Shown: positions 1 through 7,328 of the stretch, piece after piece | How positions within the stretch are numbered: position 1 is the stretch's first letter | How the letters are laid out: every line of letters starts with the position of its first letter | Source of the DNA: an uncultured Lachnospiraceae bacterium | GTDB lineage: Bacteria; Bacillota; Clostridia; Lachnospirales; Lachnospiraceae | Assembly: GCA_934370915.1 (NCBI GenBank) | Contig: CAKRNI010000072.1 | Span: 1-11,419, forward strand | Reading direction: 5' to 3' | Length of the DNA stretch: 11,419 nucleotides | Position numbers and translations under genes: made by a program | Notes under the pieces: generated by a model | The model's input: the letters and a program-made list of their open reading frames with translations, nothing else | Told to the model about the DNA's origin: nothing | Databases searched by the model: none

Positions 1-1637
1 CCTTCTGCACGGAACTGTTTCGGAAGGAGATGGCATCTTCCAACACTCTGGATCTTCACTATACGCTTCTGCACCCGGAAAATTATGGAATTGATGCTGA
101 GGATGCTGCTCTCGGTACATACCGTCTGTCGGAGCTCATAAAAAGCAATCATGAAATTCATGACCTGAAAGAAAAGCTCTCCGAGTTTGATCCCCATATG
201 CTGTCCGATGACCAGCAGATCCTCTATGACGCCCTTTCCGAGAGAATCGAGACCGGTCTGATGGCGGAAGGTTTAGAACTTTATGATCAGCCTCTCGCTC
301 CCACCATCGGGATTCAGGCACAGCTTCCGATCCTGCTGGCGGAGTATTCCTTTCACTCGCTTCAGGATGTGGAGGATTATCTTGCTCTGCTTTCCCAGCT
401 TGATTCCTATTATGGGGATATCCTCTTCTTTGAAGAGCAGAAGGCGGCTGCCGGGCTCGGACCATCTGATGCCTCGATCGAACGGATCCTGGAATCCTGT
501 CAGAGTTATCTCATAGATCCGGTGAACAATTTTCTCACGGAAACCTTTGAGGCACGGTTAAATTCTCTTTCCACAGATATTTCCCTGTCGGAACAGCAGA
601 AAAATGATTTCCGCTCCCGCCATCTTGAGGTCATAAAGAACTCGTTTCTTCCCGCTTACCGCCATCTGATCGACGGGCTTTCCGGCTTAAAGGGACGCGG
701 TATCAATGAAGGTGGGCTCTGCGGATTCCGGAATGGCAGACGGTATTATGAATATCTTCTGCGATCCGGTCCCGGGCTTTCCTATAATATAGAAGAATTA
801 AAGGCAGCTCTGTCTGACCGGATGCAGAAAGATCTGGAAACGATTTCTTCGCTCTCGAAAAAAGCAGATCCTGATCTTTCTTTTCGCCTTACAGATCCAC
901 CTGCGATCCTGGCTGATCTGCAGGCACAGATGTCCGGAGACTTCCCGGCTCTTTCCGAAGCCTCAAAAAAATATGAGATCCGGTACGTTCCCGCGCAGCT
1001 GGAATCCACGTTAAGTCCGGCGTTTTATCTTACTGCACCCCTTGACGATCCCACCCAAAATGTGATCTATATCAACAACGGCAGCACCGGTGCAGATGAC
1101 GAACTGTATCCCACGCTTGCCCATGAAGGATTTCCGGGCCATCTCTATCAGACTGTTTACTTCCGGGAACATACGAGAAATCCTCTGGCAGCCCTGCTCA
1201 CCTGTTCCGGGGCAAACGAGGGATGGGCAACTTATGTGGAACAGTTGTCCTACTTCTATGATAACGGTCTTTCTGAAGAAAGCAGCGCTTATCAGGCCGC
1301 CATGCGGTCCTTTTCTCTCTGTTTTCACTCACTTTTAGATATCGGGATCAATTATGACGGCTGGTCAAAAGACCGGGCTGCCGCCTTTGTCCGCACCTGC
1401 TTTGACGCGGATGACGCACTTGTGGAGGAACTCTGGCAGACCATGATCGACAATCCGGCAAATTATCCGGAGTATGCCGGCGGGTATGTGGAGATTCTGG
1501 AGATGCGGGAGGAAGCAGAAAAAACGCTGGGAAACCGGTTCTCCGCGAAGGAATTCCATAAGTTTCTTCTCGATCTTGGTCCCGTGCCGTTTTCGGTGAC
1601 GCGGAAATACTTTAAAGTATGGCTTGGGCAATTCTAA
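1..1637 (+). CDS. DUF885 family zinc-metallopeptidase-like protein, 5' end outside window
   Basis: Putative metal-dependent peptidase of the DUF885 family, substrate unknown. The frame is open from base 3 to the stop at 1635-1637. The first ATG in it, at 30, directly abuts GGAAGGAG with no spacing. The codons before it (FCTELFRKE) read smoothly into the conserved start of the DUF885 fold (LHYTL..PENYGI), so I take the ATG as internal and the gene as truncated by the window edge. Counting from that Met, HEGFPGH lies at residues 365-371, the HExxPGH zinc-site motif typical of the family. NEGWA at 396-400 probably supplies the downstream Glu ligand. About 544 codons are visible. Related clostridial proteins are usually secreted or lipoproteins with an N-terminal signal, which would lie outside the window. 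The gene runs alone, converging on the minus-strand operon. The family call is firm; peptidase activity is inferred from the motif. Confidence 0.85.
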   Translation, partial: FCTELFRKEMASSNTLDLHYTLLHPENYGIDAEDAALGTYRLSELIKSNHEIHDLKEKLSEFDPHMLSDDQQILYDALSERIETGLMAEGLELYDQPLAPTIGIQAQLPILLAEYSFHSLQDVEDYLALLSQLDSYYGDILFFEEQKAAAGLGPSDASIERILESCQSYLIDPVNNFLTETFEARLNSLSTDISLSEQQKNDFRSRHLEVIKNSFLPAYRHLIDGLSGLKGRGINEGGLCGFRNGRRYYEYLLRSGPGLSYNIEELKAALSDRMQKDLETISSLSKKADPDLSFRLTDPPAILADLQAQMSGDFPALSEASKKYEIRYVPAQLESTLSPAFYLTAPLDDPTQNVIYINNGSTGADDELYPTLAHEGFPGHLYQTVYFREHTRNPLAALLTCSGANEGWATYVEQLSYFYDNGLSEESSAYQAAMRSFSLCFHSLLDIGINYDGWSKDRAAAFVRTCFDADDALVEELWQTMIDNPANYPEYAGGYVEILEMREEAEKTLGNRFSAKEFHKFLLDLGPVPFSVTRKYFKVWLGQF

Positions 1638-1671
1638 ATAAAAATGTGCCTTGGAATTTCCTGTTACAAAA

Positions 1672-1713
1672 ACGGCTGCCCGGAGAACTTTCCCTGTTCT
1701 CCGGTACAGCCGT
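1672..1713. terminator. Bidirectional intrinsic terminator between converging genes
   Basis: The two-part stem is ACGGCTG (1672-1678) plus CCGGAGAAC (1680-1688), pairing with GTTCTCCGG (1696-1704) and CAGCCGT (1707-1713). The loop has 7 bases and there is one small internal bulge. T-rich sequence follows on the plus strand (1714-1727), and the plus-strand A-run before the stem gives a T-run on the minus strand. It therefore serves both the DUF885 gene and the minus-strand oxidoreductase operon ending at 1740. Confidence 0.9.
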
Positions 1714-1739
1714 CTCACTTTTCCTTTATAAAATTTTCA

Positions 1740-2096
1740 TCAGCCGACACTGTCGGATGCCACGATATTTACACCGCAGCCGCAGATATTCTCAACGATC
1801 ACATCATATCTCTTCACCGGCGCTTTTACATCCACCGCTTTTAATACTTTCATGCAATCCGCGAGCAACTCCTTCGGAACCGGCTTTTCAGAACGGACCG
1901 GAAGAAGCGGCTGAGCTGCGCCCTCTAACTTTACGGTACTTGTGAGGAGTCTTACCGGATGGGCAAATTCCTGCTTTCCGTATTCCTCGCCTCGTTTGCA
2001 TGTATATCCAGTGATAGAATCTACCCGGTCGCCCTCTCCTGTCACAGTGATATGGCATCCCATCGGGCAGACCGTACAGATAATCTCTTTCTCCAT
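1740..2096 (-). CDS. DUF1667 Cys-rich protein, third component of a GlpA/GlpB-like oxidoreductase
   Basis: Small 118-residue protein, last gene of the kinase-dehydrogenase operon. The N-terminus carries CTVCPMGC, giving Cys7, Cys10 and Cys14 plus a later Cys33. This spacing resembles the N-terminal iron-sulfur motif of molybdopterin oxidoreductases, so it may bind a [4Fe-4S] cluster. A further CGC (Cys105, Cys107) sits near the C-terminus. No membrane segment or signal peptide is visible. The ATG at 2096 has GGATGGAG upstream and lies 16 nt after the preceding stop. DUF1667 genes are regularly found behind GlpA-like and GlpB-like flavoproteins in Firmicutes. A role as a small electron-transfer or assembly subunit, taking the place of the membrane-bound GlpC subunit, is an inference. 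The function of the family has not been established to my knowledge. Confidence 0.88.
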   Translation of the reverse strand: MEKEIICTVCPMGCHITVTGEGDRVDSITGYTCKRGEEYGKQEFAHPVRLLTSTVKLEGAAQPLLPVRSEKPVPKELLADCMKVLKAVDVKAPVKRYDVIVENICGCGVNIVASDSVG

Positions 2097-2112
2097 CTTG
2101 TCTCCATCCTTC

Positions 2113-3369
2113 CTATTTCACTACTTCTACCGTTACGTTGTCTCCCGTAATATCTGCCGTCTTTACTTCCACATGGCACATTTCACCGGGGTTTACACGT
2201 TTTGCTTTCTTTTCAGAGAGTACCTTGTCTCCGCTCTTTACACGGATCACAACATCTAATTCCGGATGAAGAACACGGAAGAACAGGCGGACGGTCTCGT
2301 TCTCCTCCCCGATCTTTACTCTCTGCGGGCAGAGATAGCGGACATTTTCACCGGTCACAGACGGAACCTCACGTGTTGCTTCCGGAAGCTTCTTCATCGC
2401 ATAGCGCGCTGCGGATGTTCCCGCATTCATGCTCTCAACGGTTACGTTATCAACAAGGTCATTTACATGAACAACGTTTCCACACGCAAACACATTGTCA
2501 TAGGAAGTCTGCATGTACTGGTTTACTTCCGGTCCGTTTGTGATTCCGGAAATCTTTACATCAGCACCGCGGCTCAACTCATTCTCCGGAATCAATCCGA
2601 CAGATAATAACAGAGTATCACACGGAATAAATTCCTCTGTCTCTGGAATCGGCTTCTTATTCTTATCGACCTGCGCAACATAAACACCTTCCACTCTTTC
2701 GTTTCCGACGATCCTTGTGACGGTGTGGGAAAGCTTTAACGGAATTCCAAAATCATCAAGGCACTGGACTTTGTTTCTTGTGAGTCCTGCAAGGAAATCC
2801 ATCAGTTCTACAACAGCAATAACGTGCGCTCCCTCTAAGGTCATTCTTCTCGCCATGATCATTCCGATATCACCGGAACCGAGGATCACGATATTCTTTC
2901 CAACTACAGCGTTCTGGCGGTTAACAAGACGCTGTGCAGCACCTGCTGTGTAAACGCCTGCCGGTCTTGTTCCCGGGATCATGATGCCCGCACGTGTTCT
3001 CTCACGGCATCCCATCGCAAGAACGATGCTTCCGGCTTTTACCTTTGTCATTCCGTATTCAGAGTTTACGCAGATTACCGCGCTTTCTTCCGGAATTACT
3101 TCCAATACCATGGAGTTCAACAGGACTTCCGCGCCAAGTGCCAGCGCCTCCTCTTTGAAATGTCCCGCATACTCCGGGCCTGTCAGTTCTTTATGAAAAT
3201 AGGTAAGTCCGAATCCCGGATGGATACACTGCTGTAAGATTCCACCGAGTTTCTCATCTCTCTCGATGATCAGAACTTTCTCCGCCCCTTCTTTTTTTGC
3301 TGCCACAGCGGCAGATAAGCCTGCCGGACCTCCTCCTACAATTACCACATCAGTCTGAATCTCGTACAT
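2113..3369 (-). CDS. GlpB-like NAD(P)/FAD-dependent oxidoreductase
   Basis: 418-residue soluble flavoprotein of the two-dinucleotide-binding (pyridine nucleotide-disulfide reductase-like) fold. The FAD-binding GGGPAG is at residues 12-17, with Glu36 at the end of the second strand. A second Rossmann motif, GSGDIG at 164-169, is expected to bind NAD(P)H. The second FAD motif is DNVFACGN at about 291-298. MGCRER at 119-124 is the usual linker motif. No redox-active CxxC of the thioredoxin-reductase type is seen, though a conserved-looking QQCIHPGFG lies at 46-54. The ATG at 3369 follows GGGGAGG with good spacing, and the gap from the preceding gene is 11 nt. By context it passes electrons between the upstream GlpA-like dehydrogenase and NAD(P) or another carrier. 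Similar proteins serve as opine or hydrogen-cyanide-synthase-type subunits, so the substrate is uncertain; the fold and cofactors are not. Confidence 0.85.
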   Translation of the reverse strand: MYEIQTDVVIVGGGPAGLSAAVAAKKEGAEKVLIIERDEKLGGILQQCIHPGFGLTYFHKELTGPEYAGHFKEEALALGAEVLLNSMVLEVIPEESAVICVNSEYGMTKVKAGSIVLAMGCRERTRAGIMIPGTRPAGVYTAGAAQRLVNRQNAVVGKNIVILGSGDIGMIMARRMTLEGAHVIAVVELMDFLAGLTRNKVQCLDDFGIPLKLSHTVTRIVGNERVEGVYVAQVDKNKKPIPETEEFIPCDTLLLSVGLIPENELSRGADVKISGITNGPEVNQYMQTSYDNVFACGNVVHVNDLVDNVTVESMNAGTSAARYAMKKLPEATREVPSVTGENVRYLCPQRVKIGEENETVRLFFRVLHPELDVVIRVKSGDKVLSEKKAKRVNPGEMCHVEVKTADITGDNVTVEVVK

Positions 3370-3380
3370 AGCATCCTCCC

Positions 3381-4817
3381 CTATCTCGTTTTCCCGGCAA
3401 CCATATAGGAACCCGCATTGTTTTTATTAACTTCTTCAACCGGAATACCCAGTTCTCTTGCTAAAATCTCGATGACCTTCGGTCCGCAGAAACCACCCTG
3501 ACAGCGTCCCATTCCCGCTCTTACACGGCGTTTTACAGCGTCCACGCTTCTCGCACCGAGCGGTCTGTGGATCGCATCCAGAATCTCACCCTCTGTGATC
3601 GTCTCGCAGCGGCAGATAACTCTTCCGTATGCCGGATTTTCTTTTACGATCTCATCCTGTTCCTCGCGGCTCAACTCATGGAAACGGACGATTCCTTTTC
3701 TTGTGGAGATAAAGTTCTCCTTAAATACCATCGGAGCACCGATTTCTCTCATAACATCCGCGATATAAACACCCATCGCTACGGAAAGTGTAAGACCTGT
3801 GGAGCGGACACCGGACAGGTTGATATAGCCCTTTAAGTCATCGTATGTATCCACATGAAGTCCTTCCGGATTTCTGTTCGGGCGCAGACCGCTGTACTGG
3901 GTAATACTGTCGCGGACATTGACGTTCGGGATCAGATTCTTTACATCCTTTAAGATGCTGTCGAGACCTTCTTTTGTAACAGATTTATCCGTCTTGTTGT
4001 CAAGATCCTCGGCGGTTGGCCCCACAAGCATATTTCCGTGGATCGTCGGGCACATCAGTTTACCTTTTGTTATCTTTGTCGGGATCGGAAGTACGATCTC
4101 GTTTACCTTGCAGCTTGTATTCTTATCAAGGATATAAAACTGACCTCTTCTCGCAACAACCTTATAATCTGCCTTTCCTACCATTGCAGCGATCTCGTCA
4201 CAGTAGAGAGCAGCTGCGTTGATGACATATTTTGTCTCAATAGTCTCGCCTGTGGTTACGACCTCACTGACAGCTCCGTCTTTGACCTTGATATCTGTTA
4301 CCTTTGTGTTTAACAGGAAGTGGACGCCGTTCGCATTCGCGTTCTCCGCAAGTGCCTGAACAAGGATAAACGGATCGATGATGCTCTCACGTGGGATATA
4401 AAGTCCACCTTTGACTTCCGGATTTAAGTTTGGCTCCATCTCGAGAAGTTCTTCCGCTGTCTTATACTGAACATCGTAAACACGGTTCATGAAGGCTTTG
4501 TGCTTAATCTCCGGAAGCTTTTCATACTGTTCCTCGGTGATCGCAGGAAGAATCGCACCGACTCTCTTAAACGGAATATCCAGATCCTTTGTGAGCTGGT
4601 CGTACATCGGGTTTGCCGCTACGACAAGCTGGGATTCCAGTGTTCCCGGTGATGCGTCGTATCCTGTGTGGATGATGGCGCTGTTGGACTTTGACGCGTC
4701 TCCGCCGACATCCTCATTTTTATCTATTACGGTTACATCCATCTCATATCTCGATAATTCGCGGGCGATCGCACATCCGACTGCACCTGCACCAATAATT
4801 ACCACATCTGTTTTCAT
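3381..4817 (-). CDS. GlpA-like FAD-dependent dehydrogenase with C-terminal BFD-type [2Fe-2S] domain
   Basis: 478-residue protein with two parts. Residues 1 to about 370 form a DAO-type FAD domain with GAGAVG at 9-14, an acidic strand end at Asp32, and SKSNSAIIHTGY at 42-53. The C-terminus is a BFD-like domain with CRC (Cys403, Cys405) and CQGGFC (Cys439, Cys444), the four-Cys pattern for a [2Fe-2S] cluster. This layout matches anaerobic glycerol-3-phosphate dehydrogenase subunit A, which oxidises glycerol-3-phosphate to dihydroxyacetone phosphate. The FAD domain also resembles L-2-hydroxyglutarate oxidase (LhgO-like) proteins, so the substrate rests on the neighbouring kinase gene. The ATG at 4817 is preceded by GAAGGAGAGG, and the gap from the kinase stop is 18 nt. 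No membrane segment is visible, so it is probably cytoplasmic and works with the next two gene products. Confidence 0.85.
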   Translation of the reverse strand: MKTDVVIIGAGAVGCAIARELSRYEMDVTVIDKNEDVGGDASKSNSAIIHTGYDASPGTLESQLVVAANPMYDQLTKDLDIPFKRVGAILPAITEEQYEKLPEIKHKAFMNRVYDVQYKTAEELLEMEPNLNPEVKGGLYIPRESIIDPFILVQALAENANANGVHFLLNTKVTDIKVKDGAVSEVVTTGETIETKYVINAAALYCDEIAAMVGKADYKVVARRGQFYILDKNTSCKVNEIVLPIPTKITKGKLMCPTIHGNMLVGPTAEDLDNKTDKSVTKEGLDSILKDVKNLIPNVNVRDSITQYSGLRPNRNPEGLHVDTYDDLKGYINLSGVRSTGLTLSVAMGVYIADVMREIGAPMVFKENFISTRKGIVRFHELSREEQDEIVKENPAYGRVICRCETITEGEILDAIHRPLGARSVDAVKRRVRAGMGRCQGGFCGPKVIEILARELGIPVEEVNKNNAGSYMVAGKTR

Positions 4818-4835
4818 AGTCCCTCTCCTTCACTT

Positions 4836-6380
4836 TTAATCAAATTCTCCTGTCAGTTCCGGTCCGTCGATTTCTTCTTCTTCGACCCATTCCTTCGCTC
4901 TGGCGACTGCCCGATGCCACATCCGCATCTTCTTTTCCCGCTCTTTCTCGCTCATCTTCGGATAATAGCGTTTTTTGAGCTTCCAGTTCGCCTCAATCTC
5001 GTCAAGATCCTTAAATAGTCCGGATCCATATGCCGCCATGTAGGCGACTCCCAATGCCGTTGTCTCGGCGATCTCCGGGACATCCACCGGAATCCCCAGA
5101 ATATCTGCCTGAAACTGCATCAGAAATTCATTTGCCGTGATTCCGCCATCCACGCGCATCGCACAGATCCTGATACCGGAATCCATCTCCATCAAGTCTA
5201 AAATATCCCGTACCTGATAAGCAATACTTTCAAGCGCTGCCCGAACCACATGAGCCCGCTCGGTTCCCGGTGTAATTCCGATCAGCATACCCCTCGCGTA
5301 TGGATCCCAATATGGTGCCGCAAGTCCGGTAAGCGCCGGCACAAAACAGACGCCGGCAGTATCCGGTACCGATTCCGCCAGATCCCCTGTCTCCTTTGCG
5401 CTTGAGATCAGGTGCATTTTATCTTTCATCCATGTGATAACAGAACCCGCAACGTAGATACCGCCGTCCAGAGCGAATACCATATCTTTTCCGTGCATCT
5501 TCCATCCGACACAGGTCAGCAGCCCGGTGTTTGAATAGACCGGAATCTTTCCTGTGTTCATCAGCATAAAACAGCCGGTTCCGTATGTGGTCTTTACCAT
5601 TCCTTCACTCAGGCAGGCCTGTCCGAACAGTGCCGCCTGCTGATCCACCATGTTTCCGGAGATCAGGATCTTTCCTTCTTTTCCGTCGCAGCCACGGAGA
5701 GTGGCATATCCATATTTTTCTGTACTGTTCCGGATCTCCGGGAGAATGTTCTTCGGGATCTCCAGAAGTTCTAAAAGTTCATGATCCCATTCGTTCGTAT
5801 GGATATTGAAGAGTGCGGTCCTCGATGCCGTTGAATAGTCCGTAGCGAATACCTTCCTGTCTGTCAGATTCCAGATAAACCAGGAATCTGTCGGCCCCGC
5901 CATCAGTCTTCCTTCCATCGCCGCTTCCTTCACACCTTCCACATTGTCAAGGATCCATTTAATCTTTGTCGCTCCAAAATATGCATCCGCATGAAGACCT
6001 GTCTTTTGGCGGATCATAAACCGGATCTCTTCCTCCAGTTCCTCAATCCATGTCGCAGTCCTGCGGTCCTGCCAGACAATTGCTGGATAAAACGGCTCTC
6101 CTGTCACTTTATCCCACACAACTATGGTCTCTCCCTGATTGTCGATTCCCATGCACTCCACCTGTTCTGCGGTCGCATGGGCCTTTTCCATCACTTCTTC
6201 TGCCGCTTCTTTTATCTGCTTTAGGATCTCTTTTGGATCATGTTCCACCCATCCTGGTTGCGGATAATACTGCTTATGTTCCTTATGTGACGAAGCAGCC
6301 AGATTCCAGTTATCATCCAGCAGGAGTACCGTTGTTCCGGTCGTGCCCTGATCAACTCCCATAAAGTATTTCCTGCTCAA
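4836..6380 (-). CDS. FGGY-family carbohydrate kinase, glycerol-kinase-like, with altered substrate residue
   Basis: 514 residues (E. coli GlpK about 502), ATP-dependent polyol kinase. The phosphate-binding DQGTTGTT is at 10-17, GWVEHDP at 43-49, WQDRRTA at 103-109, AYFGATK around Tyr134, and the catalytic DQQAALFGQ starts at Asp246. Trp103, Glu84, Tyr134, Asp246 and Gln247 match the glycerol pocket of E. coli GlpK. The position of its Arg83 is Gly83 here (NQGET instead of NQRET; codon GGA). The loop before Asp246 has no His like the one phosphorylated by HPr in many Firmicute GlpKs. The start is TTG at 6380: the first in-frame ATG, at 6362, would remove the first beta strand, whereas TTG follows GAGGG by 6 nt. 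First gene of the operon. Kinase activity is nearly certain; glycerol as substrate is likely but not secure. Confidence 0.85.
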   Translation of the reverse strand: MSRKYFMGVDQGTTGTTVLLLDDNWNLAASSHKEHKQYYPQPGWVEHDPKEILKQIKEAAEEVMEKAHATAEQVECMGIDNQGETIVVWDKVTGEPFYPAIVWQDRRTATWIEELEEEIRFMIRQKTGLHADAYFGATKIKWILDNVEGVKEAAMEGRLMAGPTDSWFIWNLTDRKVFATDYSTASRTALFNIHTNEWDHELLELLEIPKNILPEIRNSTEKYGYATLRGCDGKEGKILISGNMVDQQAALFGQACLSEGMVKTTYGTGCFMLMNTGKIPVYSNTGLLTCVGWKMHGKDMVFALDGGIYVAGSVITWMKDKMHLISSAKETGDLAESVPDTAGVCFVPALTGLAAPYWDPYARGMLIGITPGTERAHVVRAALESIAYQVRDILDLMEMDSGIRICAMRVDGGITANEFLMQFQADILGIPVDVPEIAETTALGVAYMAAYGSGLFKDLDEIEANWKLKKRYYPKMSEKEREKKMRMWHRAVARAKEWVEEEEIDGPELTGEFD

Positions 6381-6432
6381 CGGTTTCCCTCACTTCCTTC
6401 CTGTCATTCAGAATCATTTTCTGTTTTTTTAT

Positions 6433-6452
6433 TGTGTTTACTATAGCACACA
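6433..6452. promoter_or_regulatory. Operator-like dyad TGTGT-N10-ACACA
   Basis: TGTGT (6433-6437) and ACACA (6448-6452) form a 20-bp dyad that straddles the TATAGT candidate -10 element of the kinase operon. A similar shorter dyad, TGTG-N8-CACA, lies at 6501-6516. A repressor bound here would block the promoter. The DeoR-type regulator encoded upstream is the natural candidate, but nothing in the sequence proves it. Confidence 0.35.
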
Positions 6453-6468
6453 GATTTGTAGAATTATA
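6440..6468 (-). promoter_or_regulatory. Candidate promoter of the kinase operon
   Basis: On the minus strand there is a TATAAT at 6468-6463 and, further downstream, an extended -10-like TGCTATAGT ending at 6440. Neither has a convincing TTGACA at 16-18 bp, so the promoter may depend on an activator. The choice between the two is not settled by sequence alone. Confidence 0.4.
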
Positions 6469-6522
6469 TTCATGATTTTTATAAAAATTGTTCTTGCTTT
6501 TGTGTTATTTTGCACATAAAAT

Positions 6523-6557
6523 TTGCGGTTATATTGCAATCGCACATAACCGCAAAT
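6523..6557. promoter_or_regulatory. Long inverted repeat with the shared TGCAATCGCACA core
   Basis: A perfect 13-bp inverted repeat (6520-6532 and 6546-6558; arm ATTTGCGGTTAT plus one flanking A-T pair) encloses 13 bases containing ATTGCAATCGCAC. The 12-mer TGCAATCGCACA at 6535-6546 recurs exactly at 8316-8327. It lies between the DeoR-type gene stop and the kinase operon, centred roughly 75-85 bp above the candidate -10. On the minus strand a short T-run follows the second arm, so it could also act as a weak terminator for the regulator gene. The recurrence of the core away from a gene end favours an operator. Confidence 0.5.
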
Positions 6558-6565
6558 TCATTGTT

Positions 6566-7327
6566 TTATACCAGATATACCTTCATTCCTTTTGACCGGA
6601 GTCTTCCGATCAGGTTTTTATCTGTCTGGCGATCTGTCACAAGAACATCGATCTGATCCAAGTCACACACCTGATTCATGGCAGTCACGCCAAATTTGCT
6701 GTGATCCGCAAGTGCAATGACCTTCTGGGTCCGGTTGACCCCGATGCGCCTGAAAGGCGTCTCCTCCACATGGTAATCTGTGATTCCAAACTTTTCCGTC
6801 AAACCACCGACTCCAAGAAAAATTTTGTCAGTCTGGAAATAGCGCATATTTTCGTCTGCAATGTTTCCGGAGACTGAAAGTTCATTTCTCCGCACCTCGC
6901 CGCCAACCATGATCACGCGGATATTTTCATCTGCGGAGAGATCCAGCGCAATGGGAATCGAATTTGTGATTACTGTAAGCCGCCTCCTTTTTCCCACAAG
7001 GGCACGCGCCAGTTCTCTCGTTGTCGTTCCAAGGTCGATGGCGATCACCTCACCGTCCTCCACAAGATCCACAGCTCTCTGTCCGATTGCCTTCTTTTCC
7101 TCATAGTGTTCCATCTGGCGTTTTTCAATCTTCGGCTCCACACCTCTTTTTTTTCTCAAGATCGCGCCGCCATATACACGGTCAACAAGACCGCGTCTTT
7201 CCAGATATTCCAGATCCCGGCGGATCGTCTCCATGGACACTCCATACTGTTCCACTAACTCATTTGCCTTTACCATTCCCTCTCTGTTCAGGGCTGCGAT
7301 AATCTTTTCCCTTCTGTCATACAGCAC
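6566..7327 (-). CDS. DeoR/GlpR-family transcriptional regulator
   Basis: 253-residue regulator. An N-terminal winged helix-turn-helix spans residues 4 to about 57, with the DeoR signature around VSMETIRRDLEYLERRGL and ending in VYGGA. The C-terminal DeoRC sensor domain includes IDLGTTTRELA and, near the end, ALADHSKFG and VLVTD, typical of members that bind sugar phosphates. Most are repressors relieved by a phosphorylated intermediate of the pathway they control. The start is GTG at 7327, since the family's N-terminal pattern begins right there (LYDRREKI) and AGGGGG lies about 8 nt upstream. The GTG follows the TAA of the AraC-type gene after a single base, so translation is probably coupled. 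It is encoded directly upstream of the kinase operon, which suggests it controls that operon, perhaps in response to glycerol-3-phosphate or the actual kinase product. Confidence 0.9.
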   Translation of the reverse strand: MLYDRREKIIAALNREGMVKANELVEQYGVSMETIRRDLEYLERRGLVDRVYGGAILRKKRGVEPKIEKRQMEHYEEKKAIGQRAVDLVEDGEVIAIDLGTTTRELARALVGKRRRLTVITNSIPIALDLSADENIRVIMVGGEVRRNELSVSGNIADENMRYFQTDKIFLGVGGLTEKFGITDYHVEETPFRRIGVNRTQKVIALADHSKFGVTAMNQVCDLDQIDVLVTDRQTDKNLIGRLRSKGMKVYLV

Positions 7328-7328
7328 G

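Noticed and set aside
136..1718. Several 75-117 codon frames overlapping the DUF885 gene on both strands
   Set aside because: They show composition typical of shadow frames, no motifs and no start signals, while the DUF885 frame is continuous with family motifs.
6523..6557. The inverted repeat as a plain terminator of the DeoR-type gene
   Set aside because: The stem is AT-rich at its ends, the loop is 13 bases and the T-run is short. The core recurs in the divergent region at 8304-8338, which is not a gene end, so operator is the better main call; a weak terminator role remains possible.
6381..6565. Catabolite-response (cre) site or glycerol-type antiterminator (GlpP) leader before the kinase
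   Set aside because: No match to TGWAANCGNTNWCA was seen by eye, and no terminator hairpin with a T-run lies between the candidate -10 and the kinase start.
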